Positions 13,841 through 20,617 of a DNA stretch of 20,617 nt are shown here, one piece after another. The first letter of the stretch is position 1. Every line of letters starts with the position of its first letter. This DNA is from Scytonema sp. UIC 10036. GTDB lineage: Bacteria; Cyanobacteriota; Cyanobacteriia; Cyanobacteriales; Nostocaceae. Made by a program: the position numbers and the translations under genes. The notes under the pieces are model-generated. The model was not told the DNA's origin, searched no databases, and worked only from the letters and a program-made list of their open reading frames with translations. The stretch lies in the NCBI RefSeq assembly GCF_009725235.1, contig NZ_WJFC01000231.1:1-20617 (forward strand). Reading direction: 5' to 3'.

Positions 13841-14983
13841 GTGCCCTTGAAGTATGCCTTGGTTCATGAATGGCTGACACCGAAAGCCACTGGTGGTTCG
13901 GAACTTGTTGTGCAAGAGGTTCTCAATCACGTTGATGCTGATTTATACGCTCTTATCGACTTTGAATCCATCAATCCCAAAAGCTATTTGTACAAGCGAA
14001 AAATTGGCACAACATTTCTTCAGAAGCTCCCATTTGCCCGAAAAGGTGTACAAAAATACTTACCTTTGTTGCCACTAGCTATAGAACAGCTAGATTTGCG
14101 GGATTATGACGTTATTTTGTCTTCATCTCATGCTGTTGCTAAAGGAGTCCTGACTACACCCGATCAAGTACACATTTGTTACTGTCACAGTCCCATGCGT
14201 TATGCCTGGGACCTCACCTTCGATTATCTAAATCACAGTAAGCTAGGTAGTGGTATCCCTGGTTGGCTGACACGCTATTTGCTGCATGGTTTACGCCAAT
14301 GGGATGTATTGACAGCAAATCGAGTGGATTACTTTATTGCTAACTCCAAGCATACAGCTCGCCGTATCTGGCGTTGCTATCGAAGAGAAGCAGAAGTGAT
14401 TTACCCACCAGTAAACGTTGACATTTGTCCATTTTTGCCTCAAAAGGAGGAATTCTACCTAATTGTTTCCCGGTTAGTAACTTACAAACAAGTATCGTTA
14501 ATAGTTAGGGCATTTAATAAACTGCAACTACCGTTAGTCATAATTGGAACAGGACCAGAGATGAAAACGATCCGCAGGATAGCAAATAGCAATATACAAG
14601 TACTGGGCTGGCAACCCGATGATGTTGTGAAAAAGTATATGGCAAATGCCAAAGGATTTGTATATGCAGCCTGTGAAGATTTTGGGATTGCTTTAGTAGA
14701 GGCGCAAGCTTGCGGCACCCCAGTTATCGCCTATGGTGCAGGAGGAGCACTGGAAACAGTGCGCGATTTGCGTAACTCAAGTGATACGGGAACTGGTATA
14801 TTTTTCAAGGAGCAAACCGAAGCCGCACTAGTAGACGCAGTAGAAACCTTTGAAGCGTATCGCGGGAAATTCAACCCTGAGTATGCCCGAGTTCACGCTA
14901 CCCAGTTTTCCCCGCAAATCTTTGCCAAGCGGTACTTAGGCTTCTTAAATAAGTGTATAGAAAAAAGACCATTACCCAATTGA
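13841..14983 (+). CDS. Glycosyltransferase family 4 protein
   Basis: This is a 380-residue cytoplasmic GT-B fold retaining glycosyltransferase. The start is GTG 13841, giving MPLKYALVHEWLTPKATGGS; no good ribosome site is visible and there is no ATG alternative that keeps the N-terminal fold. The N-terminal acceptor domain includes GGSE (about 18-21) and ICYCHSPMRYAWDL (about 114-127). The C-terminal nucleotide-sugar domain has the conserved ACEDFGIALVEAQACGTPVI, in which two glutamates spaced by seven residues form the EX7E motif of GT4. It would add a sugar, perhaps a mannose or fucose, to the lipid-linked repeat unit. It is followed by two hairpins and then the initiating sugar transferase on the same strand. 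Donor specificity cannot be read from sequence. Confidence 0.92.
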   Translation: MPLKYALVHEWLTPKATGGSELVVQEVLNHVDADLYALIDFESINPKSYLYKRKIGTTFLQKLPFARKGVQKYLPLLPLAIEQLDLRDYDVILSSSHAVAKGVLTTPDQVHICYCHSPMRYAWDLTFDYLNHSKLGSGIPGWLTRYLLHGLRQWDVLTANRVDYFIANSKHTARRIWRCYRREAEVIYPPVNVDICPFLPQKEEFYLIVSRLVTYKQVSLIVRAFNKLQLPLVIIGTGPEMKTIRRIANSNIQVLGWQPDDVVKKYMANAKGFVYAACEDFGIALVEAQACGTPVIAYGAGGALETVRDLRNSSDTGTGIFFKEQTEAALVDAVETFEAYRGKFNPEYARVHATQFSPQIFAKRYLGFLNKCIEKRPLPN

Positions 14984-14995
14984 TGGTCTTGTTTT
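14965..14995 (+). terminator. Candidate terminator overlapping the GT4 stop codon
   Basis: AAGACCAT (14965-14972) and ATGGTCTT (14983-14990) form an 8-bp stem with a 10-nt loop, followed by GTTTT. The gene's own TGA stop (14981-14983) lies at the loop and stem edge. Confidence 0.5.
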
Positions 14996-14996
14996 G

Positions 14997-15025
14997 CTAA
15001 GGATTGGCAATTTGCCAATCCTTAG
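14997..15025. repeat. Perfect 13-bp stem hairpin
   Basis: CTAAGGATTGGCA (14997-15009) and TGCCAATCCTTAG (15013-15025) are perfect inverses with a 3-nt ATT loop. It directly follows the candidate terminator stem and precedes the sugar transferase gene by about 55 bp. It could protect or separate the two messages. Confidence 0.75.
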
Positions 15026-15083
15026 GAACTCCTTTTAGCTTTAAGATTGGGACTATGTGTGGTGTGGATTGTTAAGGAGTATG

Positions 15084-15815
15084 ATGACTGCCCAGAGCTC
15101 ACTCCTCTCCGGGAAACGCTCGCGTACCTTCTTTAAACGCGGTCAACCAAAAAAGACGCCTCGAATAAAACCCAAAGGTTTGTCTTTCCAGGCTTTAAAC
15201 GGAGAGTTTGCCAAGCGACTATTCGACATTGTGTTTTCGCTGTTGGTACTTATTTTGTTTTCCCCCGTCTATTTACTCTTGGGCTTGCTGATTGCGTTCA
15301 GCTCAAACGGTCCAATTTTTTATATTCAAGAACGGGTCGGTAAAAATTACAAACCTTTTAATTGTATTAAATTCCGAACAATGGTAACCAATGCCGATGA
15401 AGTTCTAGTTCAAATCATGGAAACATCGCCTCATTTGCGAGACGAGTTTGAGACCACCTTTAAGCTCAAACACGATCCCCGTATTACCAAGATTGGTCGT
15501 TTCTTGCGAATTACTAGCTTGGATGAATTTCCCCAGTTCTGGAATGTATTAAAAGGAGACATGAGTGTTGTCGGTCCGCGACCTTTAGTAGAAGAAGAGT
15601 TACCGAAATATGGTTGTTACATAGACCAGATTCTCACAATCAGACCGGGAATTACTGGATTGTGGCAAGTCTCCGGGCGTAATGATATTCCCTATCCGCG
15701 ACGGGTTCAAATAGATCTGCATTATGTCAAATTCCGTAACTTGTGGTTGGATTTGTGGATAATTTTTAAAACTATCGGCGTTGTCGTTATTCCTAAAAAT
15801 AATGGAGCATATTGA
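15084..15815 (+). CDS. Initiating sugar transferase (polyprenyl-phosphate hexose-1-phosphate transferase)
   Basis: This 243-residue protein would start repeat-unit synthesis by moving a sugar-1-phosphate from a nucleotide sugar to undecaprenyl phosphate at the inner membrane. One hydrophobic hairpin segment follows the basic N-terminus (FDIVFSLLVLILFSPVYLLL, about residues 45-64). The catalytic core then has the family hallmarks: FYIQERVGKNYKPFNCIKFR, the Asp-Glu dyad in SLDEFPQFWNVLKGDMSVVG, PRPLVEEELPKY, and PGITGLWQVSGR. It is the short, core-only form without the four-helix N-terminal domain. AAGGAG (15074-15079) precedes twin ATGs at 15081 and 15084; the second has the more plausible spacing. 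The frame is also open from a GTG at 15057. It presumably acts with the GT4, Wzy and Wzc proteins of this cluster. Confidence 0.92.
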   Translation: MTAQSSLLSGKRSRTFFKRGQPKKTPRIKPKGLSFQALNGEFAKRLFDIVFSLLVLILFSPVYLLLGLLIAFSSNGPIFYIQERVGKNYKPFNCIKFRTMVTNADEVLVQIMETSPHLRDEFETTFKLKHDPRITKIGRFLRITSLDEFPQFWNVLKGDMSVVGPRPLVEEELPKYGCYIDQILTIRPGITGLWQVSGRNDIPYPRRVQIDLHYVKFRNLWLDLWIIFKTIGVVVIPKNNGAY

Positions 15816-15854
15816 TATTGCGTCGATCTAGCTAAGATCCTGAATAAATTACAG

Positions 15855-15905
15855 AGTCAAAAGTCAAAATTGGATCGGGAACTTTTTTTGACTTTTGACT
15901 TTTTG
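15855..15905 (+). terminator. Strong inverted repeat with T tract after the sugar transferase
   Basis: AGTCAAAAGTCAAAA (15855-15869) and TTTTGACTTTTGACT (15886-15900) are perfect 15-bp inverses, followed by TTTTTG. The arms contain the AGTCAAA tandem seen often in cyanobacterial spacers. It is placed 40 bp after the stop and fits a terminator. The spacer 15816-16222 otherwise holds the next hairpin and the gmd promoter region. Confidence 0.65.
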
Positions 15906-15927
15906 CTTTGCAGTTTTTTGGCTAGCT

Positions 15928-15952
15928 CCCCGACTTGTTGAAGAAGTCGGGG
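15928..15952. repeat. GC-rich hairpin (CCCCGACTT type)
   Basis: CCCCGACTT (15928-15936) and AAGTCGGGG (15944-15952) form a perfect 9-bp stem around GTTGAAG. This dispersed cyanobacterial hairpin could add to transcript ending. Confidence 0.7.
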
Positions 15953-16052
15953 ACTTGGGAAATTTCATACAATCTTTACAGAACTCGATTATAGATGAAT
16001 ATTGGATAAAGATTCTAAAAAAATTACAAAAACAATAAATTTTTTTCGTTAA

Positions 16053-16175
16053 GTAAGGTAAGCCTTACAGCCAGCATTCAATTCAGCAGATTTACTTATG
16101 TCAACAAGCTAAGGTACCAGTGAGATTCGTAGGTTTCCCGTTGGGCAATTGAACAAATACCTGTTAGGTTATACC
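16053..16175 (+). promoter_or_regulatory. Candidate regulatory region of the gmd-fcl operon
   Basis: A dyad GTAAGG-TAAG-CCTTAC lies at 16053-16068. A weak promoter candidate is TTGAAC (16149-16154), a 15-nt gap and TATACC (16170-16175), about 48 bp before the gmd start. The dyad could be an operator. Both calls rest on pattern only. Confidence 0.3.
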
Positions 16176-16222
16176 AGGGTTTTCTGTAAACATTTCGCAG
16201 TAAAAACAAGGAAAAATTAAGC

Positions 16223-17302
16223 ATGACGCAACGGAAGCGAGCGTTAATTACTGGTATTACCGGTCAAGATGGTTCATATCTAAGCGAATTTTTGCTAGAG
16301 CAAGGTTACGAGGTTCACGGTATCATCCGTCGAACTTCCACTTTCAATACAGATCGTATCGATCATTTGTACGAAGACCCTCATAAAGAGGGAGTGAAGT
16401 TACTTCTCCACTACGGGGACTTAACAGACGGTACCACTCTGCGCCGAATTCTTGAAGAAGTTCAGCCAGTGGAAATTTATAATTTAGGTGCTCAATCCCA
16501 CGTTCGGGTCAGCTTTGATTCGCCAGAATATACAGTGGATTCAGTGGGAATGGGAACCTTACGTCTGTTAGAAGCAATTCGCGACTATCAGCACCGCACT
16601 GGCATTCAAGTGAGATTTTACCAAGCAGGTTCTTCGGAAATGTATGGTTTGGTACAAGAAATCCCACAGAAAGAGACCACACGGTTTTACCCCCGCAGCC
16701 CTTACGCCTGTGCAAAGGTTTACGCTCACTGGCAAACAGTCAATTACCGCGAATCATTTGGTATGTTTGCTTGTAACGGTATTTTGTTCAACCATGAGTC
16801 TCCCAGACGGGGTGAAACTTTTGTAACGCGCAAAATTACAATGGCGGTTGCTAGAATTTTTGCAGGTAAGCAGAAAAAGCTGTACATGGGGAATCTGGAT
16901 GCCAAGCGTGATTGGGGCTACGCCAAAGATTACGTGAGAGCCATGTGGCTGATGCTACAGCAAGACCAACCAGATGATTACGTCATTGCGACGGGCGAAA
17001 CTCATTCAGTACGGGAGTTTTTAGAACTGGCTTTTGGTTATGTCAATCTGAATTGGCAAGACTATGTGGAGTTTGATGAGCGCTATCTTCGTCCGGCGGA
17101 AGTCGATTTGTTGATTGGGGATGCTACCAAAGCGCGGCAAAAGTTAAACTGGGCACCGTCGGTAACATTTGAGCAATTGGTCGCCATCATGGTGGAAGCT
17201 GACTTACAAGCATTGGGTCTCAAGTCGCCAAATGGTAAAGTCGCAAAGGTGTTGCAAGACAATGCCATGATTCGGCAAGAACTGGGTGTGCTCCACTTCT
17301 AA
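16223..17302 (+). CDS. gmd: GDP-mannose 4,6-dehydratase
   Basis: This 359-residue extended SDR converts GDP-D-mannose to GDP-4-keto-6-deoxy-mannose, the first step to GDP-L-fucose (and GDP-rhamnose or perosamine). The NADP-binding motif is GITGQDG (11-17). The catalytic residues are seen as GSSEMYG (136-142) and YACAK with Tyr161 and Lys165. Other signatures are [50 protein letters not shown] and [16 protein letters not shown]. The length is normal and AAGGA lies 10 nt before the ATG. It is followed after 49 bp by the fucose synthase gene on the same strand, so the pair is an operon for GDP-L-fucose. Confidence 0.96.
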   Translation: MTQRKRALITGITGQDGSYLSEFLLEQGYEVHGIIRRTSTFNTDRIDHLYEDPHKEGVKLLLHYGDLTDGTTLRRILEEVQPVEIYNLGAQSHVRVSFDSPEYTVDSVGMGTLRLLEAIRDYQHRTGIQVRFYQAGSSEMYGLVQEIPQKETTRFYPRSPYACAKVYAHWQTVNYRESFGMFACNGILFNHESPRRGETFVTRKITMAVARIFAGKQKKLYMGNLDAKRDWGYAKDYVRAMWLMLQQDQPDDYVIATGETHSVREFLELAFGYVNLNWQDYVEFDERYLRPAEVDLLIGDATKARQKLNWAPSVTFEQLVAIMVEADLQALGLKSPNGKVAKVLQDNAMIRQELGVLHF

Positions 17303-17351
17303 TAAGCGATTAGTAATGAACTATCAGCTTTTGCTACTATAAGGACAAAAA

Positions 17352-18296
17352 ATGAGCACCTTAGAATTTAAGAACAAACGTATTCTCGTAACTGGTGGAG
17401 CCGGTTTTTTGGGACGGCAAACGATTGCCCAACTTTGTCAGGCTGGCGCTGACCAAAACAAAATTACAGTAACGCGATCTCTTGAATGCGACCTGCGAAC
17501 ATGGGAAAATTGCAAAAGAGCAGTCGATCAACAAGACATTGTCATTCACCTAGCAGCCCATGTAGGAGGAATTGGTCTTAACCGTGAAAAACCAGCTGAA
17601 TTGTTCTACGACAACTTAATGATGGGTACCCAGTTGATTCATGCTGCTTATCAAGCTGGAGTAGAAAAATTTATCTGTGTTGGGACTATCTGTGCCTATC
17701 CCAAATTTACCCCAGTCCCATTTAAAGAAGATGACCTGTGGAATGGCTACCCAGAGGAAACAAACGCCCCCTATGGAGTCGCCAAAAAAGCCCTTCTCGT
17801 TCAACTGCAAGCGTACCGCCAACAGTACAACTTTAATGGCATTTACCTGTTGCCAGTGAACTTATACGGACCGGAAGACAATTTTGACCCCAGAAGCTCT
17901 CACGTCATTCCAGCGTTAATTCGCAAAGTTTATGAAGCACAGATAAAAGGAGAAAAGAAACTCCCAGTTTGGGGTGACGGTAGCCCAACTCGTGAGTTTT
18001 TATATTCAGAAGACGCAGCACGAGGTATCGTCATGGGTACCCAATACTACAATGAGTCCGAACCCGTCAACTTGGGAACGGGATATGAAATTTCTATTCG
18101 CAATTTGATTCATCTCATATGTGAGTTAATGGAATTTGAAGGCGAAATTATTTGGGAAACAGATAAACCTAACGGTCAACCTCGCCGTTGTTTAGATACA
18201 GAAAGAGCCAAGAAAGCTTTTGGTTTCACTGCCCAAGTAGACTTTAAGCAAGGGCTGAAAAATACAATTGACTGGTGGCGTAAAAACGCTGCTTAA
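17352..18296 (+). CDS. fcl: GDP-L-fucose synthase
   Basis: This 314-residue SDR epimerises and reduces GDP-4-keto-6-deoxy-mannose to GDP-L-fucose with NADPH. The glycine motif is GGAGFLG (15-21). Catalytic positions line up with the E. coli enzyme at a constant offset of five: Cys114, Tyr141 and Lys145 in YGVAK, and His184 in SSHVIPAL. Thr112 replaces the usual Ser. Also typical are [25 protein letters not shown] and [19 protein letters not shown] lies about 7 nt before the ATG. It directly follows gmd, so both steps of the pathway are present. The gene is also named wcaG in some systems. Confidence 0.96.
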   Translation: MSTLEFKNKRILVTGGAGFLGRQTIAQLCQAGADQNKITVTRSLECDLRTWENCKRAVDQQDIVIHLAAHVGGIGLNREKPAELFYDNLMMGTQLIHAAYQAGVEKFICVGTICAYPKFTPVPFKEDDLWNGYPEETNAPYGVAKKALLVQLQAYRQQYNFNGIYLLPVNLYGPEDNFDPRSSHVIPALIRKVYEAQIKGEKKLPVWGDGSPTREFLYSEDAARGIVMGTQYYNESEPVNLGTGYEISIRNLIHLICELMEFEGEIIWETDKPNGQPRRCLDTERAKKAFGFTAQVDFKQGLKNTIDWWRKNAA

Positions 18297-18308
18297 TCAT
18301 CGTGAAAA

Positions 18309-18340
18309 GTTAGCGCCCCACCTCGTTAGCGCCCCACCTC
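18309..18340. repeat. Two perfect 16-bp tandem repeats after fcl
   Basis: GTTAGCGCCCCACCTC occurs twice without a gap (18309-18324 and 18325-18340), followed by a partial GTCCACCTC. The repeats are C-rich and lie just after the fcl stop. Confidence 0.85.
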
Positions 18341-18350
18341 GTCCACCTCG

Positions 18351-18394
18351 TTCCCAGCCTCAGGCTGGGAATGCCTTTTAAGAGGCTCCGCCTC
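18351..18394 (+). terminator. Double hairpin after fcl, candidate terminator
   Basis: TTCCCAGCCT (18351-18360) and AGGCTGGGAA (18362-18371) form a tight stem followed by TGCCTTTTA. GAGGC-TCC-GCCTC (18382-18394) forms a second small stem. Both are known styles of dispersed cyanobacterial hairpin and would end the gmd-fcl message. Confidence 0.55.
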
Positions 18395-18402
18395 CTGGAT
18401 GC

Positions 18403-18509
18403 AGCTATAGCAGTCCTAAATGATTTACAAACACCTCTTCCAAGTCTTCCTTGTCCTCCTTGTCTCCCTTGTCTCCCTTGTTTGGATCTCAAATAGGATT
18501 GCTATAGCT
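18403..18509. mobile_element. MITE-like element with about 20-bp terminal inverted repeats
   Basis: The left end AGCTATAGCAGTCCTAAATG and the right end (reverse complement AGCTATAGCAATCCTATTTG) match at 17 of 20 positions. Between them are about 65 bp of CT-rich tandem sequence (repeats of CTTGTCTCC and CTTGTCCTC). The total is about 107 bp, with no coding potential. Short, noncoding and inverted-repeat ended, it resembles a miniature element moved in trans by a transposase. No clear target duplication is visible beyond the symmetric TATAG core. Confidence 0.55.
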
Positions 18510-18665
18510 CTCGCTCGGCAGCAAGCTGTATCCTTTAAGAAGTCTGGGATCTAAACATAAAAAAGGGAATTTATCATGTGGTTACATTTTTTGATACCTA
18601 AGCTTCTGCTTACCTAGGCTCCTTACAAAATAGTGATTGTTCTCTGGTAAAAAGACTTAATAATT

Positions 18666-19046
18666 ATGGCTCAAGCTGAAAATAGCACTCAGTTAAACGT
18701 AAATGTGGCTTCCTCTCATTCTGGTACGAGATACTGGGGCAAAGTTGAGGTCATAGAAGAAGGAGAATATTACCGAATTAGCCGTGTAGAAATTAAACCC
18801 AAGCACGGCATTAAACCACAAATTCATTACCATCGCAGCGAACATTGGGTTGTTGTTTCAGGAATTGCAAAGGTTAGCTGTAATGACCAAGAAATATTAC
18901 TAAACTGCAATGAGTCAACTTTTGTGCCACCTGCAACGCTTCACAAGGTGGAAAACCCAGGATGTATTCCACTGATTATTCTCGAAATTCAAAATGGAGA
19001 GTATTTGGGTGAAGATGATACCGAACGCCCTATGGATTTGACTTGA
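18666..19046 (+). CDS. Stand-alone cupin of the type II mannose-6-phosphate isomerase family
   Basis: This is a 126-residue single-domain cupin matching the C-terminal isomerase domain of bifunctional mannose-1-phosphate guanylyltransferase/mannose-6-phosphate isomerase (AlgA/ManC type). The core is HYHRSEHWVVVSGIAKV, with probable metal ligands His54, His56, Glu59 and His93, and ends in the family tail EIQNGEYLGEDD. The guanylyltransferase half is absent. The likely role is interconverting fructose-6-phosphate and mannose-6-phosphate, feeding GDP-mannose to the gmd product, which fits its place after gmd-fcl. It is separated from fcl by 369 bp of hairpins and a MITE-like element, so it probably has its own promoter. 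No Shine-Dalgarno is visible. Activity of the lone cupin is inferred. Confidence 0.88.
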   Translation: MAQAENSTQLNVNVASSHSGTRYWGKVEVIEEGEYYRISRVEIKPKHGIKPQIHYHRSEHWVVVSGIAKVSCNDQEILLNCNESTFVPPATLHKVENPGCIPLIILEIQNGEYLGEDDTERPMDLT

Positions 19047-19048
19047 GT

Positions 19049-20566
19049 TCAACTATTAGCCGTAGAGGAAATGGGGAGGTAGTAATTCATTGCTCGATCG
19101 CGCCCTTGCTTTTTCGCTTGATAAAGTGCTTTGTCGGCTATTGTGAATAACTCCTCAGGTTGCTTCTCTGGCGTTGGAATCAAACTACTGACTCCCAAAC
19201 TTAATGTTATACAACCTTGACTTTGGGATTGAGGTGATGGTAATTCGAGTTGTTGTATTTCTGCACGCACAAGTTCTGCCACTTGCATTGCTCCTGTTAA
19301 AGTGGTGTTGGGAAGAAGAATTGCAAATTCATCTCCACCATAACGAGCAACTAAGTCAGCAGGGCGTTTTAAACAACGACTAATCGTACTGGCAACTTGT
19401 TGCAAACAATAATCTCCGGCTAGATGACCTAGTGCATCATTATAGCCTTTAAAATTATCAATGTCGCACAAAATTAACGACAAAGGTGAATGCTCTCTTT
19501 GCAGCCTCCGCCATTCTTGCTGTAAAACTTGGTCTAATTTGCGGCGATTGGCTACATGAGTTAATCCATCTAAATGAGCAAGGCGTTCTAGTTCTTTATT
19601 TGCTTGTTCTAATTGCTGATAAAGCTTTGATTGCTGAATTGCGATCGCCAATTGATCGGTGATGACTCCAATAAGTTGTAAATCTGATTCCGTCCAAGGA
19701 TATGATTGATGTCTCACAATACAAAGACTTCCCCAAACCCGCTCATCTAAATAAATAGGGATGGGTAAGCAAATTTTTGAATACTGTTCTTGGAGCAAAT
19801 TTAAACTATCGGTTGCTTGATTGACTTTATCCAAGCAAAAAGCTTGTAACTGTTCGAGTTGTGCAGCTAAAAAATTTTCTGTTGGAAAAATCTCTTGTCT
19901 TTGTGCAGTTGGGGACAATGTTGTAGGCAAATACTGTTCTACTAGTTGCCATATTTCTTGGTTTGGTAAATACTCCATAATCCCAACCCACCTCGCTTCG
20001 ACTAAATTACCTATGGCTGTTACAGTCGTAGAAAAGATAGCAGGTAAGTCCAAAGAATTGCGGATTGCTTGAATCATACGATTTAGTGTTTGCTCACGCT
20101 GGTATTGCGATCGCAATGCTGCTTCTGTTTGTTGGCGCTGTAAAACCTCGCGTTCAAGTTGTTGTTTTTGAGAAAGAATCATGATTTGATTGTTAACTCG
20201 TGCCAAAATTTCTTGAACTTGAAATGGTTTGGTGACGTAATCTGCTGCTCCAACTTGAAATGCTTTAGCTTTATCTAAGCCTTCACTTAAGCCGCTCACA
20301 AAGATAATTGGAATGTCTCTAGTTTGCGGGTCTATTTTCAACTTTTGACAAACTTCATATCCAGTCATATCTGGCATCAGAATATCCAGCAAAATTAAGT
20401 CGGGTGGTGAAATTAAAGCTACCTCAAGTGCTGCTTGACCGCTTGTTACAGGTCTAATTTTATAACCATTTTTTCCTAAAATTTTAAAGAGTAAACCTAA
20501 ATTAGATGGTGTATCATCTACCACTAAAATTTCTGCTCTCAAAGTATTTTTCTTTGTATAACTCAT
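19049..20566 (-). CDS. Response regulator with GAF and diguanylate cyclase (GGDEF) domains
   Basis: This is a 505-residue cytoplasmic signalling protein. The receiver domain (about 10-128) has the acidic pair Asp17-Asp18, phospho-acceptor Asp61 in LLDILMPD, Ser91 and Lys113. A short coiled coil spans about 130-160. A GAF domain (about 165-315) ends in [22 protein letters not shown], without a clear bilin-binding motif. A signalling helix leads to the GGDEF domain (about 325-495), with the metal site [11 protein letters not shown], an intact GGDEF at 410-414, and the inhibitory RxxD (Arg401-Asp404) exactly five residues before it. It should therefore make c-di-GMP from GTP, with product inhibition, when phosphorylated. 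No kinase is adjacent. It is convergent with the cupin gene, 2 bp apart. A c-di-GMP link to the polysaccharide genes is inference. Confidence 0.93.
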   Translation of the reverse strand: MSYTKKNTLRAEILVVDDTPSNLGLLFKILGKNGYKIRPVTSGQAALEVALISPPDLILLDILMPDMTGYEVCQKLKIDPQTRDIPIIFVSGLSEGLDKAKAFQVGAADYVTKPFQVQEILARVNNQIMILSQKQQLEREVLQRQQTEAALRSQYQREQTLNRMIQAIRNSLDLPAIFSTTVTAIGNLVEARWVGIMEYLPNQEIWQLVEQYLPTTLSPTAQRQEIFPTENFLAAQLEQLQAFCLDKVNQATDSLNLLQEQYSKICLPIPIYLDERVWGSLCIVRHQSYPWTESDLQLIGVITDQLAIAIQQSKLYQQLEQANKELERLAHLDGLTHVANRRKLDQVLQQEWRRLQREHSPLSLILCDIDNFKGYNDALGHLAGDYCLQQVASTISRCLKRPADLVARYGGDEFAILLPNTTLTGAMQVAELVRAEIQQLELPSPQSQSQGCITLSLGVSSLIPTPEKQPEELFTIADKALYQAKKQGRDRAMNYYLPISSTANS

Positions 20567-20617
20567 TGGGTAATAAGACAGAACTATAAAAACATATTTC
20601 TACTTTTGCTTTAAAAA

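Noticed and set aside
15057..15080. GTG start for the sugar transferase eight codons upstream
   Set aside because: AAGGAG lies inside this stretch, directly before the ATG pair at 15081/15084, so the downstream start is favoured.
18310..18492. 60-codon minus-strand frame after fcl (Gly/Arg/Gln rich)
   Set aside because: It is made of the CT-rich tandem repeats and hairpins read in antisense; there is no sign of a real protein.

Overview
The window reads as chromosomal DNA from a filamentous (Nostocales-type) cyanobacterium. The highly iterated palindrome GCGATCGC occurs at least fifteen times, intergenic spaces carry the short tandem heptamers and GC-rich hairpin repeats typical of these genomes, and the proteins have a cyanobacterial flavour (a CSP41-like SDR, a REC-GAF-GGDEF protein, kinesin-light-chain type TPRs). 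These assignments come from reading motifs; no database search was run.

Region 1 (1-5500) is a drug or solute efflux module: a minus-strand PadR-type repressor gene, divergent from a plus-strand pair encoding a periplasmic adaptor (HlyD/MFP family) and an RND pump. A clean 9-bp-arm palindrome with ATGC-N8-GCAT architecture lies in the divergent spacer, just downstream of a good sigma70-like promoter facing the pump genes. It is a strong candidate PadR operator. The pump gene is bracketed by repeats: a heptamer tandem and a hairpin sit at its start, and a dispersed GC-rich palindromic repeat supplies its last codons and its stop.

Region 2 (5500-7840) is a gene graveyard followed by an accessory gene. 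A 45-codon C-terminal scrap of a PQQ-type beta-propeller protein and a decayed TPR unit precede an intact minus-strand protein with six 42-residue TPRs. That protein has an N-terminal domain resembling a P-loop-less STAND-like domain. Just upstream of it is a 43-codon ORF interrupted by an in-frame TGA, packed between the TPR gene and the stop of a Wzy-like polymerase gene.

Region 3 (7840-19046) is mainly an exopolysaccharide region. It encodes a Wzy/O-antigen-ligase-like polymerase (minus), a Wzc/GumC-like chain-length protein with a BY-kinase domain (plus), a GT4 glycosyltransferase, an initiating polyprenyl-phosphate sugar transferase, GDP-mannose 4,6-dehydratase, GDP-L-fucose synthase and a stand-alone phosphomannose-isomerase-type cupin (all plus). 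Inserted among them on the minus strand are an SMP-30/gluconolactonase-like enzyme and a CSP41-like SDR. Together the genes suggest a fucose-containing polymer made by a Wzy-dependent route; no flippase (Wzx) or outer-membrane exporter (Wza/GumB-like) is present in the window. Gene directions are mixed, and most spacers carry hairpin repeats, including a MITE-like inverted-repeat element at about 18403-18509.

Region 4 (19049-20566) is a minus-strand response regulator with GAF and diguanylate cyclase domains, convergent with the cupin gene and only 2 bp from it. A c-di-GMP enzyme beside a polysaccharide cluster fits control of matrix production, but that link is inference. I found no RNA genes, no CRISPR array and no intact transposase.
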